A stretch of 58,180 bases of DNA from JBCBAP01 sp038532435 (GCA_038532435.1 JBCBAP010000019.1:1-58180); one strand, 5' to 3'. Counted from the first letter of the stretch, positions 8,701 to 16,401 are shown. Numbers and translations are program-made. Notes: generated from the letters alone by a model not told the origin.

Positions 8701-8851
8701 GAGCACGATCGTGTCCTTCTACTTCACCCCGCCGATGTTCCGGATCATCTATGCCCGGGCGCCGAAGGAGGCGTCCGGCGCAGCCGAAACCCCGGCGAAT
8801 CTCTACCCGGAAACGGTGTCCGAACCGAAACTGTTGCACGCAGCGGAGTGA
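5702..8851 (+). CDS. RND efflux permease (HAE-1/AcrB-like)
   Basis: 1049 residues, the usual RND size. Proton-driven inner-membrane exporter with two repeats: a first transmembrane helix at about 12-32, a large periplasmic porter domain, helices 2-6 at about 340-490, then the same pattern again with helices from about 860 onward. The transmembrane-4 signature reads GLLVDAAIVMTDEV: the first aspartate of the usual DD pair is kept and the second position is alanine, as in some other HAE-1 pumps. The start is METLFFRTPRL at 5702, four bases after the adaptor stop; an extension into the adaptor gene is rejected. The substrate cannot be read from sequence. Confidence 0.94.
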   Translation: METLFFRTPRLVALTVLVIVAAGLSAFLAIGRQEDPTITNLFANVTTVYPGADPARVEALVSEKIETELQEIPEIDVIESTSSTGISVVSIELIETLETERIEQVWSEIRDALTDASRNFPSGVGEPEFDNDSTGAFASISALYPLNATTPDSVTQRYAEELADALRAVPGTKLVEIFGATEEEVLVTVDFGELTALGLTVDQVATAIQSADAKVQAGRVRTSGSDYLIEVEGEISALDRIRRIPLTSAANGTVTLLSEIATVEKTIKTPAEELAYSQGERSLLVAARINDGLQVDAWMASANARLAAFEESLPYSLEHRLIFDQSAYTAERLIEVGTNMAIGMALVIAVLFLTLGVRAALIVAMVLPLVSLASIATMNFAGMAIHQMSVTGLIVALGLLVDAAIVMTDEVRQSLAAGMQRIAAVRKAVRRLSAPLIASTVTTALSFMPMVLLPGPAGDFVGSIALSVIIMLVWSLLIAVTITPAISGWVLPQGDAAGGFANGIKGGMLARAFRGTLAWSMRRPLSAIAFALVLPVMGFMSFPTLTAQFFPGVERDQFYIEVELPRGTAISRTDQLARQLDETLRARDGIEHVSWVVGKSAPAFYYNIVASEKGAPHFAQALITTNSPEATADLVPELQASLGNAAPEARILVRDLVQGPPVNAPVEMRILGPDLDTLRELGDEVAAIMATVPEITIVRTGLEGGAPKVSVNVDENRARLVGLDLGQVARQLEATLEGATGGSLLEGTEELPVRVRVGDGLRGDTDFISNLPLLAPGTGGTGYSGIPLSAIADVEIVPARSSIVRRNGDRVNSIQGFVQYGVLPEEALKSVNVAMDAAGYTLPDGYRFDVGGDADARNDVLNNLLASVGLIVTLTIATIVMTFNSFRLSAVAFIVTGLSAGLSILALAVFQYPFGINAVIGVIGSIGVSINAAIIILTGLQANEDARNGDQQAMVDVVMRSSRHIVSTTITTFGGFLPLILGGGGFWPPFAMAIAGGVLLSTIVSFYFTPPMFRIIYARAPKEASGAAETPANLYPETVSEPKLLHAAE

Positions 8852-8854
8852 ACG

Positions 8855-8877
8855 GATACATTAAGTGATACATTAAT
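8855..8877. repeat. 12-base tandem repeat / AT-rich operator candidate upstream of the TRAP operon
   Basis: GATACATTAA occurs at 8855-8864 and again at 8867-8876, a 12-base period. The same bases also form an inverted repeat ATTAA-N8-TTAAT (8860-8877). It is a small AT-rich island in a GC-rich region, 160-180 bases before dctP, and looks like a regulator site. The regulator is unknown. Confidence 0.5.
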
Positions 8878-8944
8878 GCTCCGTATAACTGGGTAGAATC
8901 CCTCACTTTTCCGCTGATTTGGTAAGGGAAAATGACCAGATGGG

Positions 8945-8958
8945 TTGACCTAGATCAA
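8945..8958. promoter_or_regulatory. FNR/CRP-superfamily-like box (TTGAC-CTAG-ATCAA)
   Basis: Matches the FNR/FnrL consensus TTGAT-N4-ATCAA at nine of ten defined bases. It lies 79 bases before the dctP start codon. If it acts as a class II activator site, transcription would start near 8993. TTGACC could also be read as a plain -35 element, so oxygen control is an inference. Confidence 0.45.
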
Positions 8959-9036
8959 ATCACTGATACCCCTGTGTCCGGCACAGTCCGCAGAAACATG
9001 TGCTGGGAAATTAAGTTTCACAGGGAAGGACAACCC

Positions 9037-10086
9037 ATGAAGAAGATTGCGACACTTCTGGGCTCCGCAGCGATCGCATCCATGGCGACCACGGCGACCG
9101 CGCAAGAGCAACTGGAAATGACCTCCGCGTTCGGAAAGAACCTGCCGATCCTCGGGACAGCTGCACTCGGCTTTGTCGACAAGATCAACGGCATCTCCGA
9201 AAGCGTCGAGTTCGAGCATTTCGATCCGGGCGAGCTGGTGCCGACGCTCGAGGCGCTGGACGCGGTGTCCAACGGCTCCGTTGATGCGGCCTACACCACC
9301 GCGGGCTACTGGCAGGGCAAGATCACTGCGGCCTCCCTCTTCGCCGCCGTGCCTTTCGGCCCGGAAGCGGGCGAGTTCCTCGCATGGATGCTCTACGATG
9401 ACGGCAAGGAGCTCTTCCAGGAGATGTATGACGAGGCCGGCTACGACGTGCACGTCACGCCCTGCGGCATCATCGCTCCGGAAACCTCCGGCTGGTTCAA
9501 GAACGAGATCAACTCCATGGCGGATCTCGAGGGCCTGAACATGCGCTTCTTCGGCCTTGGTGCGGAAGTGATGCAACGCCTCGGCGTCTCCACCTCCCTG
9601 CTTGCAGGCGGCGACATCTTCCCGGCACTGGAGCGTGGCGCGATTGACGCAACCGAGTTCTCCATGCCGCGGATCGACGCGCGGCTCGGCTTCTACCAGA
9701 TCGCGAAGTTCAACTACTTCCCGGGCTGGCACCAGCCCGCGACCATGTTCGAACTGCTGGTGAACAAGGACGTGTGGGAGGATCTCGACGAGAAGTCCCA
9801 GCGCCAGATCGAAGTCGCCTGCATGGCCAACATCACCGACAACTACGCCGAGGGTGAGGCCACGAACTACGCCGCAATGGTCGAGAACACCGACAAGCAC
9901 GGTGTGACCATCAAGCAGTGGCCGCAGGAGATGCTGGACACGTTCGAGTCCACCTGGACCGAAGTGGCGCAGGAACTCGCGGCGGAAGACGAGATGTTCA
10001 AGAAGGTCTGGGACGACCTTCAGGAGTTCCGCGCGGGCTACAAGGTGTGGAGCGACAACATCTACCTGCCCCGTCCGCGCGGCTGA
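9037..10086 (+). CDS. dctP: TRAP transporter solute-binding protein, TakP-like
   Basis: 349 residues. Signal peptide at about 1-22 (ends TATAQ), then a DctP-type periplasmic binding fold. The segments GELVPTLEALDAVSNGSVDAAYTT, GWFKNEINSMADLEGLNMRF and ATEFSMPRIDARLGFYQIA resemble TakP, the 2-oxo acid-binding protein of Rhodobacter, more than the C4-dicarboxylate DctP. The arginine in LNMRF is in the usual position for binding a substrate carboxylate. The start ATG at 9037 follows AGGGAAGGA. It is followed by a terminator-like hairpin and then the two membrane subunits. The substrate is probably a 2-oxo acid or related carboxylate; this is family-level inference. Confidence 0.9.
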   Translation: MKKIATLLGSAAIASMATTATAQEQLEMTSAFGKNLPILGTAALGFVDKINGISESVEFEHFDPGELVPTLEALDAVSNGSVDAAYTTAGYWQGKITAASLFAAVPFGPEAGEFLAWMLYDDGKELFQEMYDEAGYDVHVTPCGIIAPETSGWFKNEINSMADLEGLNMRFFGLGAEVMQRLGVSTSLLAGGDIFPALERGAIDATEFSMPRIDARLGFYQIAKFNYFPGWHQPATMFELLVNKDVWEDLDEKSQRQIEVACMANITDNYAEGEATNYAAMVENTDKHGVTIKQWPQEMLDTFESTWTEVAQELAAEDEMFKKVWDDLQEFRAGYKVWSDNIYLPRPRG

Positions 10087-10109
10087 CCCCGCCCAACTGG
10101 ACACGTGAC

Positions 10110-10137
10110 AAGGGGCGGCTGCATGCCGCCCCTTTTT
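10110..10137 (+). terminator. Intercistronic terminator between dctP and dctQ
   Basis: AAGGGGCGGC, loop TGCAT, GCCGCCCCTT, followed by T residues: a 10-base stem with a short U tail. It lies 24 bases after the dctP stop and before dctQ, so it probably attenuates read-through and gives more binding protein than membrane subunits. Confidence 0.85.
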
Positions 10138-10186
10138 CGAACATTTCCCGGGCTTCGACAGCCCCGGCAGATGCGAGGCATGGTGC

Positions 10187-10993
10187 ATGAGCAGCCCTGA
10201 CGAGTTCATTGCGATCACCGACCCGGGAGAGGCCGGACGCGAAGACCACTCAATAGTCGACCGTCTGGTCATCCAGATCTCGAACCTGTTTGCCTGGTTC
10301 TACCCCATCCTGATGATGGCAATCGTCTCTCAGGTGATCCTGCGACAGGCGGGTCACAACCAGGCCTGGCTCGACGACCTGCAATGGTGGCTCTACGGCG
10401 CGGCGGTCCTGATCGGGATTGCCTACGCGGTCACCACCAACAGCCATGTGCGGGTCGACATCTTCTATGAGGGCTTCGCAGACGCGAAGAAGGCCCGTAC
10501 CGAGGTGTTCGGGCTTGCCTGGCTGTTTCTGCCCTTCACGCTTCTGGCCTGGGACATGACGCTGCATTACGCGGTCGCCTCTGTTGTCGCCGATGAGGGA
10601 TCTGACAGCCCCAACGGGCTCCACAACCTCTGGATCCTCAAGGTGTTCCTGAACGCCTCCTTCATCCTGATCGCGGTCGCGATCTGGGCGGCTTACGTGC
10701 GCAACCTCGCGCGGTTGACGGAGCCGCTCTTGTGGAAGCAGCTCTTCTACGCCCTGCCCGCCACACTCTTTGCCGTGAACCTGGTGATCTACTACGCGGT
10801 TTACTGGGTGGTCCGGCTGACGGGGCCGGAGGATCAGCGGGTAAACCGGATCACCCGCGAAGCCCCGTTCGAGGAGGTCGCCTTCCTCGGCTATGAGGTG
10901 AGCCCGATGGTCCTCGCTGCATTCGTCGTCACGGCGATCCTGATCGGTGCGGCCTACATGCTCGGGCGCAAACCCGCCGCGGCGAAGGGCTGA
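10187..10993 (+). CDS. dctQ: TRAP transporter small permease subunit
   Basis: 268 residues, long for a DctQ (commonly about 160-200) but usual for the TakQ-type partners of TakP-like systems. Hydrophobic segments lie at about 32-50, 66-84, 104-122, 150-172 and 184-205, with a further C-terminal one near 240-260. The typical DctQ stretch LYGAAVLIGIAYAVTTNSHVRVDIFYE is present. Start ATG at 10187, without a strong ribosome site. Three bases separate its stop from dctM, so the two are translated together. Confidence 0.88.
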   Translation: MSSPDEFIAITDPGEAGREDHSIVDRLVIQISNLFAWFYPILMMAIVSQVILRQAGHNQAWLDDLQWWLYGAAVLIGIAYAVTTNSHVRVDIFYEGFADAKKARTEVFGLAWLFLPFTLLAWDMTLHYAVASVVADEGSDSPNGLHNLWILKVFLNASFILIAVAIWAAYVRNLARLTEPLLWKQLFYALPATLFAVNLVIYYAVYWVVRLTGPEDQRVNRITREAPFEEVAFLGYEVSPMVLAAFVVTAILIGAAYMLGRKPAAAKG

Positions 10994-10996
10994 TCC

Positions 10997-12445
10997 ATGT
11001 TCATTCTTGAGACACTCGGCCTGGTGATGGACCTCAACCAACTCGCGGTCCTCGCGATGTTCCTGATGTTCATCGCGTTCCTCTTCCGCGGCATTCCGGT
11101 GGCCTACGCGCTGGTGGGCGTGTCGCTCATCTTCGTGCTGATCGCAGAAATCTTCCTCGATCCGAACAGAAGCCTCTTCCGGGACGTGATCGAGTTTGAC
11201 CGCACCGGCATCGACTATCGGCGGATGGGGGCGCTCGGCGGACGGCTCTTCGGCTCCATCGTGAAGAACCCGGTGCTTGTCGCGCTGCCCATGTTCATCT
11301 TCATGGGGCTGATGCTGGATCAGTCCGGCGTGGCGCAACGGATGATGCGGTCCATGCAGACCCTGTTCGGCGCGATGCGGGGAGGTCTGGCGCTCACGGT
11401 GCTGCTGATCGGGATCATCCTTGCCGCCTCCACCGGGGTGATCGGGGCGTCGGTGACGCTGCTGGGTGTCATGGCCCTGCCGTCGATGCTGAAGCAGAAC
11501 TACTTCAAGCCGATTTCGACGGGCACAATCGCCTCTGCGGGCACGCTCGGCATCCTGATCCCGCCGTCGATCATGCTGGTGATCATGTCCGATCAGCTCG
11601 CGATCTCGCTCGGCGATCTGTTCATGGGGGCACTCTTTCCCGGGCTGCTGCTCGGCGCGCTCTACATTGTCTTTATCGTCGTCTATGGCTTCATCAGCCC
11701 CAAGGCGATGCCGGCACCGGAGAACCCGCCGGAGCTTGGGTGGGCCGCGGTGCGGGACGTGCTCCTGTCCGTCGTGCCGCCGATGTTCCTGATCCTGCTG
11801 GTGCTCGGCTCGATTTTTGCCGGGATCGCAACCCCGACGGAGGCGTCCGGCCTCGGCGCGCTCGGCGCAACGCTTCTGGCCGCGGCGAACGGGAAGCTCA
11901 GCATGACCGTGCTGAAAGACGTGAGCCGGTCGACCATGAACACCTCGGGCTACATCGTCGGCATCTTTCTCGCCGCGAACTTCTTCGCCTTCATCCTGCG
12001 GCGTTACGGCGGGGACGAGATCGTGGAGGCGATGGTGACCTCCGCCTTCACCGACCCCTACATGATCGTGGTCTTCATCCTGTTCATCATCTTCCTGCTG
12101 GGCTTCCTGCTCGACTGGATCGAGATCACGCTGATCATCATGCCGCTCATGCTGCCGATCATCCTTGGCCTGGGGCTGGAGATTGACGGGTTCGGCGTGG
12201 TCCGCGATCCCGAGGTCGTGTGGTTCGCGATCCTTGTGGCGGTGACGTTGCAGACAAGTTTCCTGACGCCGCCGGTGGGTTTCGCGCTCTTCTACCTCAA
12301 GGGGGTCTGTCCGCCGTCCGTGTCGCTCGGACATATCTACCGGGGTGTGGTGCCGTTCGTTCTGCTCCAGCTGCTCGGTCTCTTCATTGTGTTTGAGATG
12401 CCATGGCTGGTCACCTGGCTGCCATCGGTCGCCTACGGAAACTGA
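10997..12445 (+). CDS. dctM: TRAP transporter large permease subunit
   Basis: 482 residues, about 12-14 transmembrane segments, with DctM family motifs: GVIGASVTLLGVMALPSML, GTLGILIPPSIMLVI and TPPVGFALFYLKGV. This is the sodium-coupled transport subunit. Slightly longer than the common 425-460 residues, in line with its TakP-like partner. Ends just before a strong terminator. Confidence 0.93.
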   Translation: MFILETLGLVMDLNQLAVLAMFLMFIAFLFRGIPVAYALVGVSLIFVLIAEIFLDPNRSLFRDVIEFDRTGIDYRRMGALGGRLFGSIVKNPVLVALPMFIFMGLMLDQSGVAQRMMRSMQTLFGAMRGGLALTVLLIGIILAASTGVIGASVTLLGVMALPSMLKQNYFKPISTGTIASAGTLGILIPPSIMLVIMSDQLAISLGDLFMGALFPGLLLGALYIVFIVVYGFISPKAMPAPENPPELGWAAVRDVLLSVVPPMFLILLVLGSIFAGIATPTEASGLGALGATLLAAANGKLSMTVLKDVSRSTMNTSGYIVGIFLAANFFAFILRRYGGDEIVEAMVTSAFTDPYMIVVFILFIIFLLGFLLDWIEITLIIMPLMLPIILGLGLEIDGFGVVRDPEVVWFAILVAVTLQTSFLTPPVGFALFYLKGVCPPSVSLGHIYRGVVPFVLLQLLGLFIVFEMPWLVTWLPSVAYGN

Positions 12446-12463
12446 ACGACGGGCTCTTGCGAG

Positions 12464-12491
12464 AAGGCCGGGACAGGATCCCGGCCTTTTT
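12464..12491 (+). terminator. Rho-independent terminator after the first TRAP operon
   Basis: AAGGCCGGGA, loop CAGGA, TCCCGGCCTT, then T5: a perfect 10-base stem, 19 bases after the dctM stop. Confidence 0.93.
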
Positions 12492-12996
12492 CGTTTGTCC
12501 CTCAAAGCACCGGGGGAGATGGCCCCTCACTGACGCTGCCGCCCCACAGCGCCGTAAGGGATCGTCGATCTTAGGCCAGGGCACCGAAGACCAGCCATGC
12601 GATGCATCCACAACCAGCCAACTCGCCTGAGCCGTTCCTCCCCCCAACGTCCTCGCTCGGTTTAAAGGCACCAACCAACGGACCGGCCCCCGGCACCAAG
12701 CGTTCTCGGTCAGATCCAGAGCGACGTGGTGCGCTGCGGAGAAAGCCGGTCACGGGCAGTGAGACCGAAGCTGCAGTTTCGGGAAGCGCACCGTTCTTTC
12801 CGCAACGCCGACCCAAGCGGGCGGGTCGGCGCGGCCTGACGGTGCCCGCTGGACGGGTCAGAGATACGGCTCGGAGGATCCAGAGAATGAATAGCCGTTC
12901 CCGCGCTCCACCACCAACATGGCACCAGAGCGCGAGCGCAGATCATGTGCGTGGATGCCACCTGCACTGCGAGCACCCGGCATATGCCACAAGCCC
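12492..12996. other. Non-coding gap between convergent TRAP operons
   Basis: About 505 bases with no convincing gene on either strand. Open frames crossing it are arginine- and proline-rich, start in odd places and run into the neighbouring dctM antisense. It holds a perfect hairpin at 12807-12830 and a smaller one around CCGAA/TTCGG near 12764-12781. The style resembles dispersed non-coding repeats seen in related genomes, but this cannot be confirmed from one copy. Confidence 0.6.
12807..12830. repeat. Perfect hairpin in the non-coding gap
   Basis: GCCGACCC, loop AAGCGGGC, GGGTCGGC: an 8-base perfect stem. No T run follows on either strand. It lies about 167 bases downstream of the second dctM stop, too far for a simple terminator. 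Confidence 0.6.
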
Positions 12997-14376
12997 CTAC
13001 CGGGTAATGATCTCCGGGCCCATGAAGTAGGTGGGCAGAAAGGTGGAGAGCTCCGGAATGTAGGTCACCATGATCAGGAACACCACGAGGATGCTCAGCC
13101 ACGGGAACGCGGCCTTCACCACGTCCCACATGGGCATTCCTGCAACCCCGGAGGTGACGAAGAGGTTGAGACCAACCGGAGGCGTGATCATCCCAATTTC
13201 CATATTCACCACCATGATGATGCCCAGGTGGATCGGGTCGATGCCAAGCTCGATGGCGATCGGGAACACGAGCGGTGCCACGATCACGATCAGGCCCGAC
13301 GGCTCCATGAACTGGCCACCGATCAGCAGGATCACGTTGACGATCACGAGGAACATGAACGGGCTCAGACCCGCCTCCAGCATGGACGCCGCGATCTCCT
13401 GCGGGATCTGCTCATCGGTGAGCACGTGCTTCAGGATGAGCGCGTTCGCGATGATGAAAAGCAGGGTGATCGTGAGCTTGCCCGCCTCGAAAAGCGTGTC
13501 CCGCGTGTCCGGATGCACCCAGGCAGTGATGAGCGCATAGGGCTTGCGGATCAACGGGACGGGTTTTCCATCCGGCGTTGCCGGGCGGAGCGGCCCCATG
13601 TCCCGGTAGACAAAACTTGCGATGATAAAGGCGTAGACCGCCGCGACCGCCGCCGCCTCCGTCGGGGTGAAGACCCCGCCATAGATCCCGCCAAGGATGA
13701 TGACGATCAGGAAAAGACCCCATCCGGCCTCGAGCCCGGTATCGAGCACCCGGGACCATCCCTTCCACTCCTCCCGCGGCAGATTGCGGATCCGGGCCAC
13801 GATGTAGATGCCGGTCATCAGCATCAGACCCGCAAGCAGGCCCGGGATCACCCCCGCGAGGAACATACGGCCGACGGAAACATCCGTTGCGGCGGCATAG
13901 ACGACCATTACGATAGATGGGGGGATAAGGATGCCCAGGGTCCCCGCGTTACAGATGACCCCTGCCGCAAACTCCTTGGAATAGCCGACCTGCCGCATGC
14001 CCGCGATCACGATCGTCCCGATGGCGACGACGGTGGCGGGGGACGATCCGGAAAGGGCGGCGAAGAGCATGCAGGCGAACACGCCCGCGATCGCCAGACC
14101 GCCGGGGAAGTGCCCCACGCAGGCAATCGAGAAATCGATGATCCGCCGCGCCACCCCGCCCGTGGACATGAAGCTCGACGCGAGGATGAAGAACGGGATC
14201 GCCAGCAGCGTGTAGTGGCCCGCCATCGCCTGAAAAAGCGACTGCGCGATCGATGCAAGCGAGGTGTCCGACAGCACCAGAAGGAAGATCATGGAGCTGA
14301 ACCCGAGCGAAACCGCGATGGGCACACCGATCAGCAGCAGGGCGATGACCAGCCCGAAAAGGACGACAACTTCCAT
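12997..14376 (-). CDS. dctM: TRAP transporter large permease subunit (second system)
   Basis: 459 residues with about 12 transmembrane segments. Family motifs: LSGSSPATVVAIGTIVIAGM, GTLGILIPPSIVMVVYAA and MITPPVGLNLFVTSGVAG. A longer cytoplasmic stretch (about 255-290, including PLRPATPDGKPVPLIRKPYA) is inserted between transmembrane blocks, common in this DctM branch. Start ATG at 14376, four bases after the dctQ stop. It ends convergently with the first TRAP operon, with about 550 bases between the two stops. Confidence 0.94.
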   Translation of the reverse strand: MEVVVLFGLVIALLLIGVPIAVSLGFSSMIFLLVLSDTSLASIAQSLFQAMAGHYTLLAIPFFILASSFMSTGGVARRIIDFSIACVGHFPGGLAIAGVFACMLFAALSGSSPATVVAIGTIVIAGMRQVGYSKEFAAGVICNAGTLGILIPPSIVMVVYAAATDVSVGRMFLAGVIPGLLAGLMLMTGIYIVARIRNLPREEWKGWSRVLDTGLEAGWGLFLIVIILGGIYGGVFTPTEAAAVAAVYAFIIASFVYRDMGPLRPATPDGKPVPLIRKPYALITAWVHPDTRDTLFEAGKLTITLLFIIANALILKHVLTDEQIPQEIAASMLEAGLSPFMFLVIVNVILLIGGQFMEPSGLIVIVAPLVFPIAIELGIDPIHLGIIMVVNMEIGMITPPVGLNLFVTSGVAGMPMWDVVKAAFPWLSILVVFLIMVTYIPELSTFLPTYFMGPEIITR

Positions 14377-14380
14377 GGAC

Positions 14381-15073
14381 TCAGCCCTTTCCGGCGACTT
14401 TTGCCGCGGCTTCCTCGACCGCGTCTTCGGCTTCGTGGCTCACGATCAGGCTTTCCTGAGTGCCGTTCCAGATGCGGAGGAACGCCTCGACGAACCGGTA
14501 GAGGAGGAGCGCCATGCCGACCGGCAGGATCGTGTAGGGCATGAAGCGGGGCATCTTCTCATACTCCTCGCCTTCGTTGAGCCAGCCCTCGAAGAACCGC
14601 AGGAAGTCCGGCATCGGGATGTCATTGGTCTCATACCAGGCCTTGCCGAGGAACCGATCCTCGAACCCGAGCGGGAACCAGCGCCCCTCGGTCCGGGGCA
14701 GGTTCACGAAGTTTGCCCAGTAGTCCCAGCTCCCCTTGAGCAGGAGGAATGCGTAGATCAGGCAGACCGTCCCCGCGATGATCGCGAAGGTCCTGCGGCC
14801 CTCCGGCCCGAACCGGTTGATGATCGCGTCCACCCCCAGATGGGCCGTCACCTTCACGCAGTAGCTGACACCGAAGAGGACCAGCCAGGCGAACAGAAAC
14901 GATGTCGCCTCAAGCCCCCAGATCAGGGAGTCGTTGAACCCGTAGCGCAGCACGACATTGGTGAAGGTGATGAGGGTCATCAGGCCAAGCAAAATCGCGA
15001 TGGCCGTTTCCTCGAACGTGTTCATCGCGCGGCCAAGGCCCGTGCGCGGCTCATAGCGGGCTGACGGTCCCAT
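14381..15073 (-). CDS. dctQ: TRAP transporter small permease subunit (second system)
   Basis: 230 residues. Four hydrophobic segments: about 22-42, 55-78, 96-115 and 176-198. Contains the typical ITFTNVVLRYGFNDSLIWGLEA and VKVTAHLGVDAIINRF. A soluble insert of about 55 residues (about 118-172) precedes the last helix. The C-terminal tail is acidic and alanine-rich. Good ribosome site (GGGAGG) before ATG 15073. Between dctP and dctM in a dctPQM operon. Confidence 0.92.
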   Translation of the reverse strand: MGPSARYEPRTGLGRAMNTFEETAIAILLGLMTLITFTNVVLRYGFNDSLIWGLEATSFLFAWLVLFGVSYCVKVTAHLGVDAIINRFGPEGRRTFAIIAGTVCLIYAFLLLKGSWDYWANFVNLPRTEGRWFPLGFEDRFLGKAWYETNDIPMPDFLRFFEGWLNEGEEYEKMPRFMPYTILPVGMALLLYRFVEAFLRIWNGTQESLIVSHEAEDAVEEAAAKVAGKG

Positions 15074-15123
15074 AGGGGCCTCCCTGTGCCGAAAGTCTCT
15101 TGTTATGGGGAAGTATAGGACGA

Positions 15124-15154
15124 GACGCGCCCCGCACCAAAGGCGGGGCGCGTC
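15124..15154 (-). other. Stable hairpin between dctP and dctQ
   Basis: A 12-base perfect stem (GACGCGCCCCGC / GCGGGGCGCGTC) with a 7-base loop, starting 14 bases after the dctP stop. No U run follows in the transcript direction, so it looks more like an mRNA 3'-end stabiliser or processing site than an intrinsic terminator. It would raise dctP mRNA relative to dctQM. Confidence 0.8.
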
Positions 15155-15168
15155 GGTCAGATCACCAT

Positions 15169-16176
15169 TTAGTTGGTGAAGTTCGCATTGATCGCCTGGG
15201 CAGCCGCGATGTTGTCTTCGCCGACATCACCTTCGAACTGATCCCAGACCGGCGCCATCGCGTCGACCCATGCCTGGCGCTGCGACGACGTCAGCTGGCG
15301 CACTTCACCACCCGCATCGACGATGGCCTGCTTGGCCTCTTCGTTCACACGGAACGCTTCGCCGTTCCGCATCTCGGTCACTTCGCGCAAGATGGTGGCC
15401 AGCTGGTCACGCACGTCCGCGTCAAGACCCTGCCACCACTCTTCGGAAGTCACGACAAGGTAGTCGATGATCCCGTGGTTGGTTTCGGTGATGCCGTCCT
15501 GCACCTCGAAGAACTTCTGGCCATAGATGTTGGACCAGGTGTTCTCCTGCCCGTCGACAACGCCGGTCTGCAGCGCGCCGTACACTTCGGAGAAGGCCAT
15601 CGGCTGCGGCGAGCCACCGATCGCGGCCATCTGCGCCTTCAGCACGTCGGACGCCTGGACGCGGAACTTGAGACCGTCCGCATCGGACGGATCGATGAGC
15701 GGCACGTTGGCCGACATCTGTTTCATGCCGTTGTGCCAGAACTCCAGCCCGCGCAGACCGCGACGCACCATGGACTCCTTCATCGCCTGACCGGTGTCCG
15801 ACGTCTGGAACGCGTCCACGGCGTCGATGTTGGCGAACATGAACGGAAGGTCAAAGATGCGGAACTGTTTCGTGAACTTCTCGAATTTCGACAGAGACGG
15901 TGCCGCGAACTGCACGTCGCCCTGTAGCATAGCCTCGAGCACCTGGTCGTCATTGTAGAGCTGCGAGGAGGGGAAAACCTCCATGCAGGCCTTTCCGTCC
16001 ATCTCATCGTTCACGCGCTGCTGGAGCAGGCTCGCGGCGATGCCCTTGGGGTGCCGGTCGGTGTTGGTGACGTGGCTAAATTTGATGACGATCTCGCCCG
16101 TGTCACAGGCGGCCATGGCGGTGCCTGCGGTCATCACGGTCGCGGTGACGACAGCGGCGGCGGTCATGAATTTCAT
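15169..16176 (-). CDS. dctP: TRAP transporter solute-binding protein, DctP type
   Basis: 335 residues. Signal peptide MKFMTAAAVVTATVMTAGTAMA. The mature protein begins ACDTGEIVIKFSHVTNTDRHPKG, the usual start of C4-dicarboxylate DctP proteins. The substrate-contact arginine sits in GLKFRVQASDV, and GQENTWSNIYGQKFFEVQ is a strong DctP motif. The start ATG at 16176 has GGGAGGA eight bases before it; an upstream extension lacks a signal sequence and is rejected. With the dctBD genes upstream, C4-dicarboxylates (succinate, malate, fumarate) are the likely substrates. Confidence 0.94.
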   Translation of the reverse strand: MKFMTAAAVVTATVMTAGTAMAACDTGEIVIKFSHVTNTDRHPKGIAASLLQQRVNDEMDGKACMEVFPSSQLYNDDQVLEAMLQGDVQFAAPSLSKFEKFTKQFRIFDLPFMFANIDAVDAFQTSDTGQAMKESMVRRGLRGLEFWHNGMKQMSANVPLIDPSDADGLKFRVQASDVLKAQMAAIGGSPQPMAFSEVYGALQTGVVDGQENTWSNIYGQKFFEVQDGITETNHGIIDYLVVTSEEWWQGLDADVRDQLATILREVTEMRNGEAFRVNEEAKQAIVDAGGEVRQLTSSQRQAWVDAMAPVWDQFEGDVGEDNIAAAQAINANFTN

Positions 16177-16320
16177 TTTGTGGTCCTCCCAGTTTGACCT
16201 GCCGGGCCGGGCTTGAGTGCCTCGGCCACGGCGTCGCGCACATACCCGACATGCGAATCCCGCGCAGCACAACACTCAATTCGCCTTTGACGGGCATATT
16301 TCCACAGATCGACAACCCCA

Positions 16321-16370
16321 TGTTACCGTTCGTACCCATTTCCGGGCGGGACCGTATGGGTCCGGTGACA
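16321..16370. promoter_or_regulatory. Nested inverted repeat upstream of dctP, candidate DctD site
   Basis: Left arm TGTTACCG-TTCG-TACCCAT (16321-16339) mirrors right arm ATGGGTC-CGGTGACA (16356-16370), apart from four extra bases in the left arm and one mismatch. Inside it is also a tight GGACC-GTATG-GGTCC (16349-16363). It lies about 145-195 bases before dctP, where NtrC-family activator sites are usually found. I saw no clear -24/-12 promoter downstream of it. Confidence 0.5.
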
Positions 16371-16401
16371 GAAGCTGTTTGAGCACAGACCCTGAAGTCG
16401 A

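Noticed and set aside
6998..8839. 613-codon open frame on the minus strand across the RND permease
   Set aside because: It is the antisense of a well-recognised RND gene, rich in histidine, arginine and glutamate with no domain. GC-rich codon bias makes such shadows common.
10250..12505. 751-codon minus-strand frame across dctQ and dctM
   Set aside because: Highly charged low-complexity translation, fully antisense to two clear membrane-protein genes.
12919..14544. 541-codon plus-strand frame across the second dctM
   Set aside because: Charged, His/Arg/Asp-rich antisense of a clear DctM gene.
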